A stretch of DNA of 64,000 nucleotides, taken from contig NC_135718.1 of the NCBI RefSeq assembly GCF_964656455.1, positions 48,360,014-48,424,013 of the forward strand, in the 5' to 3' direction. Source of the DNA: Halichoerus grypus (Eukaryota; Chordata; Mammalia; Carnivora; Phocidae). A program made the position numbers and the translations under genes. Position 1 is the stretch's first letter. Each line of letters starts with the position of its first letter. Shown piece after piece: positions 52,331 to 63,612 of the stretch. The notes under the pieces were generated by a model. It did not search any database and was not told the origin of the DNA. It saw only the letters and a program-made list of their open reading frames with translations.

Positions 52331-55300
52331 CACACCGTCTGGCGTGGCCGGCAGCTTGTAAATCGTCTGCGCTGATACAGCAGGCAGGTGCAGTGTCCCA
52401 GCAGAGCAGGGTGCGGCTCTGGGAGCGCAGAGGTAGACAGTCCTGACTGTTAGAGCCTCAGTTTCCCTGTCTGTCAAATGGGTGCATTGGAGTACTTGAT
52501 ATTCGGGGTCCTTTCTGTCTTTTACATTCTGACTTTTCGTGAAAGGAGTGTTATCCTGGGGGTTAAAACACACCTAGCGTCAACCAAAATTTTATGTTTG
52601 AGGTGCTCCCAAGTCAGATGGAGAGGGAGGAGTCTCTTGGGTTCTATATCTCTTTGCACAAACAATTACTCATTCTCCGATGGGCCAAATACATTCGTTC
52701 TGTATGGCCAGGGAATGTTTTTCTCACAAGTTGGTTTGGCTGATGGCTGTGTGCCGATGCCAGCAGGCTGCTTATGGGGCACGGGGTGGAGAGGGATTGA
52801 GGGCACGTGTCAGATGTGCTCCTGCGGGTCAGAGCCAGGACCGGGGATGATTCCATTGACTGGGGTGTCCCGAGGAATCAGCTGCTATCCCTGGTTCCCA
52901 AGGCCACGTCGGGCCTATGGGCATGTCTGTACGGAGTCTGGGGCTTGTGGGCACCACATGCATGGACTGTGGGAGTGGGGTGAGGTGGTCACCATGACCC
53001 CGAATCCCTGAACCAGGCCACAGCAGGGGGCAGGGCTGGGACCAGGTTTGAAGGAGGGTCAGGTTGGAAGGGGAGGTTCCAGGGGGCCCTGTCCCCCTAG
53101 GGCTCCTTCTTTCTGGGCCCCATGCTAGGGAGCGTGGCCAAGGTTATACAGTCGGCAAGTGGTAGAGCTGGATGCCTCCTGAGCCCATGTTCCTGCGTCC
53201 TCACCATCCTCAGAGAGTGAGCTTTTCAGCAAACCAGTGTCTTATTAGGAAGAAGCACCGAGATGCTCTATCTTCAGTTGGGTCCAGGGGCCTTTCTCAT
53301 GGTGTCCTGCGGAGTGATGTGTATGTGGTGGGGACCTGAGGGGAATGTGGGTCTAGAGAATGAGCTGAGGGGAATTGCTCTCTCTGCGGAGTGAGCACTG
53401 GGGGGCGGGGGGGCAGAAGGAGGGAGAGGGGAAGGCTAGCTTGCCATGTGCGAGTGAGCTGCCCAGGGGGCAGGGATGTACGTTCACTATTCACACAGAA
53501 CAGAGATACCTGGCCTCTCACCTCCTTTCCTCCCTCGTTGAATCCCTACTGTGTAACAGGTACTACTGGGTGCTGTGGGGAGCACAGAGGTTAACCAAAG
53601 CCTCTGCCTTGGGAAGTCATCAGCAGGACTGGATGTTTAATTTGCAGCCTGGTGCAAATTGAAAATATAGGGCCCCTGCTCGTAAATCACCAAGGATCAA
53701 GATGGTGGTAGCAGAGCGTGAAGCCGAGTGTGGGTTTGTGAGACAGCAGAGGCTGTCCACCCTGACGTCAGCCCTGGTCCTCAGGCTCGTGGGCAAGGCC
53801 AGGCTAGCGGTCGTCGGTTAGAACCACAAGCAAGTACAAGCAGGGTAACGGCAGAACAGGTGATTTCCAGCCGGAGGGACCTGGGAGGGCTCCTTGGAGA
53901 GGTCCCCTCTAAAGCCGGTCCTGGAGGGATGGCTAGGACTGTGCTGCGGGTGGGGGTGGGGGTGGAGGCAGAACGTGTGGGCATGGGCAGGGAGTGGGGA
54001 GCATGTGGCCCTGGAGCCTGGCTGGTGGGCTGGGTGGTGGTGGGGAGCAGTTGGGGCGCGGACAGGCTGGGCTCAGTCCTCAGAGACCCTCGAATGCCAG
54101 CCTCAAGGCAGGCTTTATTCTGCAGCCAGCGATTGCTGGGAGCTGGGAGCTGGGAGCTGGCCCAGCTGGGCTCTGGGAAGCACTCCGGGGATTGGTGCTC
54201 CTCGATATTCCAACATCTGGGAGTGGCTCTGATGTTGAGACACTTTACATTTGTTTTTCTCTTCATCCTCCCAGGCCTTTGCAGATGAGGAAGCGGAGGT
54301 GCAGACAGGTGTTAGGTACCTTGCCCATGGTGGTAGGCGGCGGAGCTGGGATCCTAGAGACTTGAGGTGAATCCGGAGGCCAGTGAAATGGTTGAGCTCT
54401 GAGGGGTGCCTGGATGGTGGACGTGGGCACCTGCGTCGCTCTCGTGGTCAGGAGTTCCCAGCAGCTGAAGATGTCGTGCAATCCTGGTGGGTGGCCTCCT
54501 GCCGTGGCTCAGTGGCAACAATGGTGGGGGCACCCCATGTTGAGGAGCTGCTTGCCTTTCTCATCGGTGGATCCTGCCGGTTGTTATCTCTTGGTTTTCG
54601 GCCCAGTCTGCCTCTGAGTTTCTCCTTTTCCTCATCATCACCCTTTGGGTATGTAAAGACGGTAGTCTCTTCCTCCAGAGCTTTTATTTATTCCTTTTTT
54701 GCAACTCCTGGTTCTTTGGTCCGGCCTCCGTTGGCTGTGCTTTTTATACTGAGTGCGGTGGTTCAGGTGTGGTTAGCTGGGAGAGATGGGATTGACTTTG
54801 CATGTCTCAGCAGGTGCTGTTGGCTTTTGCATCTTCCTGCACTTTTCAGATGCTCATTATTTTTGGCCTCTACCCACTGGGGGCTGCTGGTGCCCCTCCC
54901 CATCATGTGTCTACTGGACCATGTCCCTACACATTTCCAAGGACCCCCTTGGAGGACTGTACTCTTCTACCTTGCACCCCAAGACCTACCCTGGTTATTC
55001 ATGTGACTCCTCCTTGTGAGCCCCCAGTATCGGAGGATCCGATGCTTAGTGTTACAGGGACAGAGATGGAGGTGAAGTAGCCTGCAGCTGACCCCGCCTG
55101 ACCCTTCCTGGGTCTGGAAGCTGAATCCTACAGGCTCCCAGGCTGGCAGGTGCTTGGTAACTTGACACTGTCTTGCTCATTGTCTGCTGAGGTCACAGTG
55201 AGCCCTTGTCACCACCCATCTACCAGGACCACAGTCCCCGACTGGGCCAACTGGTTGAGCCACTGTTCTGGGCACTCCTGGGAAACAAGTGGCGTTTGTG

Positions 55301-55986
55301 GTGAGCTGGTGGACAGAGTGGCCGTCAGCATGGGCGAGGTGGCTGCACACGCAGGCCTGCTGGGCTGGGAGGCCCACAGCGGACCCATTTCCTTGATGAT
55401 GGGGGTGTGGGGCACAGAGTTGCAGGGACCACTCCTCTCCTCTTTTGGTTGCTGTTGAAGACTGTTTTCTAGCAGTTTTCTAGTGCCTCTATCAAGAGAC
55501 GTCAGGGGTTCTTCTACCTGGCAGAGGCCTGGGAGGTCCCCTGGGGGTTGTCATCCTTCTTCATGGCTGCGTTTTTACCATGTCTCCTTGAGATGCCACC
55601 AGAGGGGAAATGAGACTCTAGGAGACTGGAATGTTTCAATTTTGGCAATTCTTCTTCCGTTACCTTGGAGGAATCTTTCTATCACTCCCCCACCCAAACG
55701 CAAACCCCAAACATACCACACATTTCAAAAGACCACACACCTCAAGGGAACTTGGTAAACATTAGGTGACGCGGTTTAATTGGGTTTAAAGTATGAAACT
55801 TGAGAGGAAGATGTATTTAGTAATAGGGTCTGGGCTGGTCCTCACAGATGCCCTGGCCTCAGAATTCCACTTGCCCCACACGCTGATGGTGGAAAGGTGA
55901 GTTTGGGCACATGCCTAGCTGTGTTCTGAGGCTATTGGACGAAGCTCCAGTGAATGATCTTATAATGAAAAAGTGGCTGGCCCTTT
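52331..55986. other. Intronic, GC-rich, SINE-free
   Basis: No exon recognised across 3.7 kb. Relics: a possible MIR at about 52455, L2 at 53530-53625 (TGAATCCCTACTGTGTAACA) and a reverse MIR at 54240-54365 (TTTGCAGATGAGGAAGCGGA). G-rich tracts sit at 53947-53970 and an (AGCTGGG)n run at 54136-54162. Long ORFs (up to 207 aa at 54383-55006) have no domains I recognise and overlap repeats or other frames. Confidence 0.45.
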
Positions 55987-55999
55987 AAAATGGTTTCAG

Positions 56000-56187
56000 G
56001 AGCGCCTGGGTGGTGCAGTCGGTTGAGTATCTGACTCTTGGTTTTGGCTCAGTCATGATCTTAGGGTCCTGGGATGGAGCGCTGCGTAGGGCTCCCTGCT
56101 CAGTGGGGAGTCTCCTTGTCCCTCTCGCTCTGCCCCTCCCCCTGGTTGTGTGCTGTCTCTCGAATAAATAAAATCTTTAAAAAAAAA
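56000..56187 (+). repeat. SINEC, forward
   Basis: GAGCGCCTGGGTGGTGCAGT through CGAATAAATAAAATC. Flanks AAAATGGTTTCAG (55987-55999) and AAAATGGTTCCAG (56188-56200): TSD with one mismatch. Confidence 0.94.
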
Positions 56188-56239
56188 AAAATGGTTCCAG
56201 AAGAATCGGTATCATTAACTAAAACTACATCCAACACTT

Positions 56240-56432
56240 CTTTTTTTTTAAAGATTTTTTTATTTATTTGATAGAGACACAGTGTGAGAGGGAACACAAG
56301 CAGGGGGAGTGGGAGAGGGAGAAGCAGGCTTCCCGCCAAGCAGGGAGCCCAATGTGGGGCTCGATCCCAGGACCCTGGGATCATGACCCGAGCCGAAGGC
56401 AGACGCTTAATGACTGAGCCACCCAGGTGCCC
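56240..56432 (-). repeat. SINEC, reverse, inverted pair with its neighbour
   Basis: TSD CTACATCCAACACTT (56225-56239) and CTACATCTAATACTT (56433-56447). It lies about 50 bp from the forward SINE on its left, forming a tight inverted repeat in the intron. Confidence 0.94.
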
Positions 56433-56447
56433 CTACATCTAATACTT

Positions 56448-57351
56448 TTGCCTGATGCACATTAGTAATAGTTTTAACCTGCTCCTCTTATCCCCATTCA
56501 GATGGGAATTCTGCTTTTCCTCTGTCATCATAGTTTTGTTGCTCTCCCCACCTTGAAACTTCTTCTTCTTTTTTTTTTTTTTGCATATTCTTTCATATTA
56601 TTTCCCTCTCAGGTCATCTGGAGGCAAGATGTGCTGACACAGATGGGGACATGCACACCGGAGCTGCAGAAGGAGGGCCCTGGCGAGGTCATTTCTCTGG
56701 GACTGTAGGGGGCTGAGCATATAGGCTCCTGCAGCATTTTACCTTCTAGTAACTCAGCCGGCCCTCCCGGCACTTTGCGTTTGCTCTGCTCTCCCCGTGC
56801 TCCCTCCCGCCGCCCTCCCCACCCGCCTCTCTCATCTTTGATGTAGTCACCACAGACAGAAAGCTCAGAAAATGAAAGAACAAGCTGTAGACTCAGAATG
56901 TTTGCCCCCAAGGAAAGTGCATATTTGCACAAAATCCTGTCTGACAGTTTCCATTTTAACTAAGAAGTTGGGGGCCCAGGAGGCTGCAGGAAATATGAAA
57001 ATTGGCGCTTCGTTGGGCTGCATGCTGATGGTAGCTCCCTGGCTGAGCCCCGTCTGTCACTTGAGATCTGGGTTTTTCCGATGAAAATCACTGGCTGGCC
57101 ACGGGCGACCGCGGCCTGAGGTACAGGCATGCAAGCTGCCAGTGGCTTTGGGGCCTGCTTGTCTGCCCCTCAAGGTCTCTTGTTTTTCTGAAATGTGGTG
57201 AAATGGAACGTGCTTTTAAAAATGGATATTTTCTGGAGATGACCTGGCTGGGACTGTTGGTCGTGGGGGTCTTCTCCTTTCTGCCCCGTGAGTCCCTTAT
57301 CTTATCTCGGTGGATAGGACGCTGCAAGGGCTGCTTGTATTATTTTTTAAT
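56448..57351. other. Intronic, no exon recognised
   Basis: A T-run lies at about 56571-56582. No clear repeat or gene otherwise. Confidence 0.4.
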
Positions 57352-57366
57352 CCCCTTTTTATTCTT

Positions 57367-57499
57367 TTTTTAAAATTTATTATTTTTTTTTTATGTAGCG
57401 TTCCATGATTCATTGTTTGCATATGCCACCCAGTGCTCCATGCGATACTTGCCCTCCCTAATATCCATCACTAGGCTAACCCATTCCCCCACCCCCCTT
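57367..57499 (-). repeat. Very short, 5'-truncated carnivore L1 tail
   Basis: GTTCCATGATTCATTGTTTG, CCACCCAGTGCTCCATGCGA and CACTAGGCTAACCCATTCCC match the carnivore L1 3' UTR seen at 2540-2790. CCCCTTTTTATTCTTTTTT at 57352-57370 and 57500-57518 is a perfect 19-bp TSD, so the insertion is only about 130 bp. Confidence 0.85.
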
Positions 57500-57510
57500 C
57501 CCCTTTTTAT

Positions 57511-57711
57511 TCTTTTTTTTTTTTTTAAGATTTTATTTATTTTGACAGAGAGGGACACAGCGAGAGAGGGAACACAAGCAGGGGGAGTGGGAGAGGGAGA
57601 AGCAGGCTTCTTGCTGAGCAGGGAGCCCGATGTGAGGCTCGATCCCAGGACCCTGGGATTATGACCTGAGCCGAAGGCAGACACTTAACGACTGAGCCAC
57701 CCAGGTGCCCC
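57511..57711 (-). repeat. SINEC, reverse, in the L1 target-site copy
   Basis: Full reverse SINE whose T-tail begins within the right TSD copy of the L1 tail. Its right flank (ATAAGTAACTTATTG) has no partner on the left, so the original TSD is not visible. Confidence 0.92.
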
Positions 57712-57755
57712 ATAAGTAACTTATTGTTTGTGTTATTATTTAACTAGATGCTTAT

Positions 57756-57957
57756 AAATTTTTTTTTTAAAGATTTTACTTATTTATTTGACAGGGAGAG
57801 ACACAGCGAGAGAGGGAACACAAGCAGGGGGAGTGGGAGAGGGAGAAGCAGGCTTCCCGCTGAGCAGGGAGCCCGATGCGGGGCTCCATCCCAGGACCCT
57901 GCAATCACCACCCGAGCCGAAGGCAGACGCCCAACAACTGAGCCACCCAGGCACCCC
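57756..57957 (-). repeat. SINEC, reverse
   Basis: AAAGATTTTACTTATTTATT through CCACCCAGGCACCCC. Directly followed by another reverse SINE; no clean TSD. Confidence 0.92.
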
Positions 57958-57969
57958 CCCTTTTTCTTC

Positions 57970-58173
57970 TTCTTCTTTTTTTTTAAGATTTTATTTATCT
58001 GTTTGACAGAGAGAGACACAGTGAGAGAGGGAACACAAGCAGGGGGAGTGGGAGAGGGAGAAGCAGGCTTCCTGCAGAGCGGGGAGCCCGACGCGGGGCT
58101 GGATCCCAGGACCCTGCGATCACCACCTGAACTGAAGGCAGACGCCCAACAACTGAGCCACCCAGGCGTCCCC
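57970..58173 (-). repeat. SINEC, reverse
   Basis: TTAAGATTTTATTTATCTGT through CCACCCAGGCGTCCCC. The right flank CTTTTTATTCTT (58176) repeats the string at 57354 and 57502, so this copy ends the layered insertion cluster. Confidence 0.93.
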
Positions 58174-58189
58174 GCTTTTTATTCTTAAT

Positions 58190-58589
58190 AGTCTTTCCAA
58201 ATATATACCTTTTGATTACTTATTTATTTGCACACAGCCTGAAGATTCTATAGAATTCTTTAACTGTGTTAACGTTTTTTTCCTTAAGCATAATTTTTAT
58301 TCCCGATTATCAAAGCAATGCTCATTAAAAAAAAAAAAGGGGGGGAAAGATCCCAGAACTATAACAAGGTAGAAAGCCTGAGTTTCCTTAAACCCGAGTA
58401 TCTGCCGGGGGCTGGAGGCTGGGGAAGAAGGCTCAGTGGCCTCAGACAGTGGTCATCTAGGGGGGTGGGGCCGTTCTGGGGATCATATTAGGACTGCTGA
58501 GTGGGTGAGGTTGGGCAGAGGGGTTTGGTTTAGAGACAGTGCGGCCATAGTTAAAGGGGCAGGGCTTGGAGGTGAGTGCCGCTAAATGA
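58190..58589. other. Intronic, old LINE-like and single-copy
   Basis: 58280-58370 (TTATTCCCGATTATCAAAGC, then poly-A and G-run) looks like an old LINE tail. No exon. Confidence 0.35.
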
Positions 58590-58700
58590 TCTGGGGCTTG
58601 TTCCTTAATCTCTCTGAGCTTCAGGGTCCTTGTCTGTAAATTGGGACTAATGGCAACACCTCTTTCCTGGAGCACTGTGAGATTTAAGTAAGATAACATT
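58590..58700 (+). repeat. MIR
   Basis: GAGCTTCAGGGTCCTTGTCT, GTAAATTGGGACTAATGGCA and GAGATTTAAGTAAGATAACA follow the MIR core. Confidence 0.75.
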
Positions 58701-58769
58701 AATTTGATGGTTTTTCCTGGCTGGCACTGTACTGGGTGTTTGTCTTGGAAAAGGCAGCCCAGAGCCTGG

Positions 58770-59128
58770 CACGGCCGCAGCTCTATCAGTGCCATAACGG
58801 AGTACCCCAGACTGGGTGGTTCAAAGCACAGCCATTTATTGTCGCCCGGCCCTGGAGGCTGGAAGGCTCTGATCAAGGTGTTGGCAGGGGATGTCTTGCG
58901 TCCCTCTCCGAGGCTCTAGATGACTGTCTTCTCTGTGTCCTCATGTGCGTGTGCTCAGGTCTGTGTCCAAACTTCCTCCTTTTATAAGGATTAGGGCCCA
59001 CACTACTGACCTCATATTAATTTAATCACCTCTTTTACCCTATCTCTAATACAGTCATATGCTGAGGCACTGGGGCTTAGGACTTAAACTATGATTTTGG
59101 AGGGGACACAATTCAGGCCTTCACAGCT
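58770..59128 (-). repeat. MLT1 LTR (MaLR), reverse
   Basis: CAGTGCCATAACGGAGTACC, AGACTGGGTGGTTCAAAGCA, TATAAGGATTAGGGCCCACA and GGGGACACAATTCAGGCCTT follow the reversed MLT1 consensus. Solo, non-coding. Confidence 0.82.
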
Positions 59129-60308
59129 GTTATTTCTATTATGCATGGTCCTGTAGTGATGGGGGGTCTGAAGCTGGCCTTGGCACTCTCTCCAGTCTCC
59201 AGCTCTCAGTGTGACCTGGCTCAGTCATGCTTCCTCTGGACATCTGCACAATGTCAGGGCCGGGCAGTACAGGGGTCCTCGTGAGCTCTGACACAGCTGA
59301 AGGTAACTGGAAAATATGGATCCAACACTCACTCTTCAAACTTTCACCGTTTGCCTTGTGCCAGGGCTGGGGATAGCAGGTGCAGTGATGCAGGCATGGG
59401 CGTGTCCTGTCCACAGGCAGGAGGCTGGGGGTGTTCGCCCTCGGGGCTACTAGCTGATGGACTGTGGACCAGGAGCTAGGAGAAGACTGGGATCTTTGGG
59501 GCCTGTCCACTTTGGTTTCATTTGCTGTACTCTGTGGTTGTGGATGTGGATTTTGGCTTTTTCTTCGTTGAAATATTTTCTCTCGTTACTCAAGATCTTG
59601 TTACTTTCTCTCCTGAGGGCTGCCTGTGTGTGAAAGATAACCCACATCCCTTTGTGCATTTGAAATACTTCTCTGATTTCCTCCTCCATTTCCTGGGGTT
59701 GACTTGGGGCCCTTTGAAGGCCCTGTGTGGCCAGATTTTGCGTCGGGTGGGTGGAGGAAGCTCTTCTTTCTGCACTTGAGGAAAGAATGACTATGGTTCT
59801 GTTTCCTGAACATTCGAATGTGAGATTGGTTATGCACTCAGGTTGAAGGTAAATAGGAACACTAGATTCGCTGAAATAGGTGTGAAATTGGAACATTATG
59901 GAAGGAAGCCTTTGTTACAGGGTTTTTAGGGAGAAGGTTGTTCGAGATGTTTCACCTTTATTTGGTGGGAGGTGGGGTGGCTGCCGAGAGGAGCACTCAC
60001 TGCCTGAGTGCGTTGGTGCAGTGGGTCTGTAACCGCAGGTGTTTAGAAACTCCTCACCCCTGCTCTGGGTGTGATGGAGGTGAGCATGTCATACCTGAGT
60101 GCATTTCTGTAGGTAAGTACGTGAAGCTGTCCTTTTTGTAATACAGTGTAAAAGGTCCCTGCGGTTTCAGGAATGGATTCTTTCCACCCACTGCTGGAGG
60201 TCACCTGTTTAAAATCCATGCAAGGCACTGTGTAAATAAAGGGTGAACCCTCCTGTATGGTGCCCCCTTATTCAAGAGGAAGGGTGCATAAAGTGTCTTA
60301 GGGCTCTT
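59129..60308. other. Intronic, no exon recognised
   Basis: Single-copy-looking. Reverse ORFs at 59450-59896 (148 aa) and forward ORFs lack domains I recognise. Confidence 0.4.
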
Positions 60309-60309
60309 T

Positions 60310-60513
60310 CTTTTTTTTTAAGATTTTATTTATTAGAGCGAGAGAGAGATTGAGAGAGAGAGAGCGCGAGCATGAGAGGGGGGAGGGGCAGAAGGAGAGG
60401 GAGAAGCAGGCTCCCTGCTGAGCGGGGAGCCCTGGACATGGGGCTTGATCCCAGGACCCTGAGATCATGACCTGATCCGAAGGGCTTAACTGACTGAGCC
60501 ACGCAGGTGCACC
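60310..60513 (-). repeat. SINEC, reverse, diverged
   Basis: TTTAAGATTTTATTTATTAG, then GAGAGAGCGCGAGCATGAGA, and a head ending CCACGCAGGTGCACC. No clear TSD, and the linker has a GATCCGAAGGG deletion, so it is an older copy. Confidence 0.88.
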
Positions 60514-60752
60514 TCCCTCTTCTTGGATAGGAAAACCATCCGCTTTGGTCTGGGCCTCCCAGAACCCCCTGAAGGGCCAAACCCTTCTTTACGTTCTCTG
60601 TTTCTCAGGACCTCAAAAGAAAAGAATACATGGGAGTTCACTGTCCTTTTATTTTCCCCCGAGGGCCTTTTTGGTCCTGGTCATTTAAAGAATAGAGAAA
60701 CAGATTGGATTTTAGAGTTAATTCCAGTTGGTAATCAATTATGCTAAGCTTG

Positions 60753-60938
60753 TGGGGTACCTATGTGGCTTAGTCCGTTAAGCATCTGACTTCGGCTCAG
60801 GTCATGATCTCAGGGTCCTGGGATCGAGACCCACTTTGGGCTCCCTGCTCAGCAGGGAGTCTGCTTGTCCCTCTCCCTCTGCCCATCCTCCTGCTCATGC
60901 GCGCGCGCTCTCTCAAATAAATAAAATACTTTTGAAAA
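60753..60938 (+). repeat. SINEC, forward
   Basis: TGGGGTACCTATGTGGCTTA through a GCGCGCGC stretch and AAATAAATAAAATACTTTTG. TSD AATTATGCTAAGCTTG (60737-60752) and AATTATAGTAAGCTTG (60939-60954). Confidence 0.93.
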
Positions 60939-60984
60939 AATTATAGTAAGCTTGCTAAGAACTGAGCACCATGAAATAGTGTTT

Positions 60985-61165
60985 TTTTAAAAAAAATTTT
61001 ATTTATTTTAGAGAGAGTAAGAGAGTGTGCAAAAACGGAGAGAGAGAATCTCAAATAGACAACTCTCCCCAAACCCCCAGCTGCTCAGCACAGAGCCCCA
61101 GGCGGGGCTTGATCAGGACCAAGCCAAAATCAAGACGACTGAGCCACCCAGGCACCCCCCCCCCA
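60985..61165 (-). repeat. SINEC, reverse, diverged
   Basis: AAATTTTATTTATTTTAGAG through GAGCCACCCAGGCACCCC. With the next SINE it is bracketed by AATAGTGTTT at 60975-60984 and 61292-61301. Confidence 0.85.
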
Positions 61166-61169
61166 ACTT

Positions 61170-61291
61170 TTCTTCTTTTTTTTTAAGATTTTATTTTTAA
61201 GTAATCTCTAGACCCAACAGGGGGCTTGAACTCATGACCCTGAGATCAAGAGTCGCATGCTCTACCAACTGAGCCAGCCAGGTGCCCCTAC
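61170..61291 (-). repeat. Short-form SINEC, reverse
   Basis: TTTAAGATTTTATTTTTAAG, TAATCTCTAGACCCAACAGG and CTGAGCCAGCCAGGTGCCCC. The pair 60985-61291 shares one outer duplication, so one SINE landed in the tail of the other, as at 858-1148. Confidence 0.85.
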
Positions 61292-61694
61292 AATAGTGTT
61301 TCTTGTTGTTGGACTGGCCCTTAGGAACCAGCCAGGCGGAGACCTTTCCCATCTTGCCCTCCCCAGACCTAGCTAATCCATTATGGGCTCCTTTCCTGAC
61401 AAGTGCAGGTGTGGCCTCAAGCTCTTTTGACACAGGACTTTGGGCAGTTGCCACAGGACATGGCGGTTCTTTCACGATGAACCTCTTGCCATTTCTGGTC
61501 TAATCCAAGCTCATCGATTCTGATGGAGAAGCCGGAGCCAGTCAACTGCCTTACTTAACCGGCAGAGCATCGTTGACCTCCAGATGACATCAGGTGTTTC
61601 TTTGCCTTCTGTGTCCTACCCCAGCACTTGGTGCGGCAGACCAGCCCCTCTGACCACTCTCTACCCCATTGCCGTCTAGAAGATTTTATTCTCT

Positions 61695-61853
61695 CTCTCT
61701 TTTTTTTAAGATTTTGTTTACTTAGAGAGAGCACAAGCAAGGGGATGGCAGGCAGAAGCAGAGGGAAAGGGAGAAGGGCTCGGTCCCAGGACCCTGGAAT
61801 CACGACCCGAGCTGAAGGCAGACACTTAACCAACTGAGCCACCCAGGCGTCCA
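61695..61853 (-). repeat. SINEC, reverse, shortened body
   Basis: TSD AGATTTTATTCTCT (61681-61694) and AGATTTCATTCTCT (61854-61867). About 30 bp of the central region is missing (GAGAAGGGCTCGGTCCCAGG). Confidence 0.92.
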
Positions 61854-61867
61854 AGATTTCATTCTCT

Positions 61868-62132
61868 TGCTCCTCCTGTCCCCCTGAGTGGTCTCCTGGG
61901 TGTCCATCCCAGGATTTTGTATGTGCCTAGAACAGTACTTACCGTGTGGTTCCCCATCAGGAAGTCCTAGATCTGGCCCTCCCCTTTCCCTCACTTCTTT
62001 CTGACCCGAGGGCTTCACATTACAGGTAGTGGCTGTGGGCTTCTCACTGACGTCCTCCAGGCGCTGTGGGATGTCTCAAACTGTCCCCAAGGATTCTGGG
62101 TACCTATAATAGAGAGGGAGATAAAGCCCTTG
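61868..62132. other. Intronic, nothing recognised
   Basis: Short single-copy-like spacer before the reverse L1; no gene or repeat recognised. Confidence 0.35.
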
Positions 62133-62161
62133 CCTTTTGTTTTGTTTTGTTTTGTTTTGTT
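62133..62161. repeat. (TTTTG)n microsatellite at an L1 tail
   Basis: About five TTTTG units at the left (3') end of the reverse-strand L1, corresponding to its A-rich tail. Confidence 0.9.
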
Positions 62162-62507
62162 GGTGGCTAAATACATATAACAGTACTTACCATCTTAACC
62201 ATTTTTAAGTATAGTGTTCAGTGGTATTAAACACATTCATGATGTGCTACCATCCCCACCATATATCTCCAGAACTCTTCATCTTGCAAAAATGAAACTA
62301 TACCCAGTAAGCAGTAATTCCCCATTTCCCCCTCCTCACCCCAGCCCCTGACAACCACCATTCTACTGTCTCTGTGATTTTGTTTCCTTCATGTACTTCA
62401 TATAAATGGAATCACACAGTATTTGTCTTTTTGTGACTGGCTTGTTTCACTTACCGTAATGTCCTCAACACTCATCTGTGTCGTACAACTTGTCCCAATT
62501 TCCTAGC

Positions 62508-62718
62508 TTTTTTTTTTTTAATTAAAGATTTTATTTATTTATTTATTTTAGAGAGAGAACACAAGTGGGCGGGGCAGAGGGAGAGGGAGAGAGAGAATCT
62601 CAAGCAGACTCTGCTGAGCGTGGAGCCCAACGCGGGCTCGGTATCACAACCCTGAGATCATGACCTGAGCCGAAACTGGGTTGGATGCTCAACTGACTGC
62701 ACCGCCCAGGTGCCCCTG
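62508..62718 (-). repeat. SINEC, reverse, inside the L1
   Basis: TSD AATTTCCTAGC at 62497-62507 and 62719-62729. The head ends CACCGCCCAGGTGCCCC and has a CTGGGTTGGATGC variant. Confidence 0.93.
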
Positions 62719-63204
62719 AATTTCCTAGCATTTGAAGGCTGGGTAACTCCACGTTTTGCTTATCCATTCATCTGGCAGTGGCCACTCACGTTGCTCACAC
62801 ATTTTAGATATCGTGAGTAATGCTGTCAACATGGATATAGGAGTATCTCCTTGAGACTCTGCTTTCAGTTTTTTTGGGTATATGCCCAAAAGTGGATTTA
62901 CTGAATCCTGTGGTAATACTGTTTTTAATTTTTTGAGAAACTGGCTTGCTGGTTTCCACAGTGGCTGTACCGTCTTACCTTCTCACCGACAGTGCAGGAG
63001 GGTTCTCATCTCTCCACACATGTCGCCCACGCTCGTTACTTTTTGGTCCACTGATGGTAGCCACCCCAAGCCGGCTGAGGGAGTAGCTCCTTGCGGCTTT
63101 GATTTGCATTCCTTTAAGGATGAGTAATGTTGAGCATCTTTTCATGTGCTTGTTGGCTGTATATCTTCTTTGGAGAAATGTCCAGGTATTCAAGTCATTT
63201 GCCT

Positions 63205-63612
63205 TTTTTTTTTTTTTTTTTTTTTAAGAGAGAGAGGGGCGCCTGGGTGGCTCAGTTGGTTAAGCGTCTGTCTTCAGCTTAGGTCATGATCTCAGGATTC
63301 TGGGATCGAGCCCCGCGTTGGGCTCCCTGCTCAATGGTGAGTCTGCTTCTCCCTCTTTACCCCCTTCCCCATTCATGCGCGCGTGCTGTCTTTCTCTTTC
63401 TCTCTCTCAAATAAATAAATAAATAAAACATTTAAAGAGAGAGAGAGAGCATGCTGTGGGTGGGCGAGGGGCAGAGGGAGAGAGAGACTCTTAAGCAGGT
63501 TCTGTGCCCAACAAGGAGCCCAACTCGGGGCTCAATTCCACGACCCTGAGATCATGACCTGAGCCAGAACCAGGAGTTGGACACTTAATTGACTGAGTCA
63601 CCCAGGCACCCC
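63205..63612 (-). repeat. SINEC, reverse, hosting a forward SINE
   Basis: TCATTTGCCT at 63195-63204 and 63613-63622 is the TSD of the outer SINE. Its body is split after TTTTTAAGAGAGAGAG by a forward SINE and resumes at about 63446 with GAGCATGCTGTGGGTGGGCG. Confidence 0.93.
63237..63434 (+). repeat. SINEC, forward, nested in a reverse SINE within L1
   Basis: GGGCGCCTGGGTGGCTCAGT through (AAAT)n. The TSD AAGAGAGAGAG (63226-63236 and 63435-63445) lies in the purine-rich body of the outer SINE. Three-level nest: L1, then reverse SINE, then forward SINE. Confidence 0.94.

Noticed and set aside
53728..54288. 186-aa ORF in the GC-rich intron, with a 161-aa ORF opposite
   Set aside because: Both strands are open simply because of GC richness. 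Part is simple repeat (AGCTGGG)n and MIR; no domain is visible.
54383..55006. 207-aa forward ORF with hydrophobic stretches
   Set aside because: No recognised family, no start context or splice support, and the hydrophobicity comes from T/C-rich sequence. Treated as a chance ORF.
59450..59896. 148-aa reverse ORF in intron
   Set aside because: No recognisable domain and no flanking polyadenylation or splice signals; overlapping ORFs in other frames are equally long.
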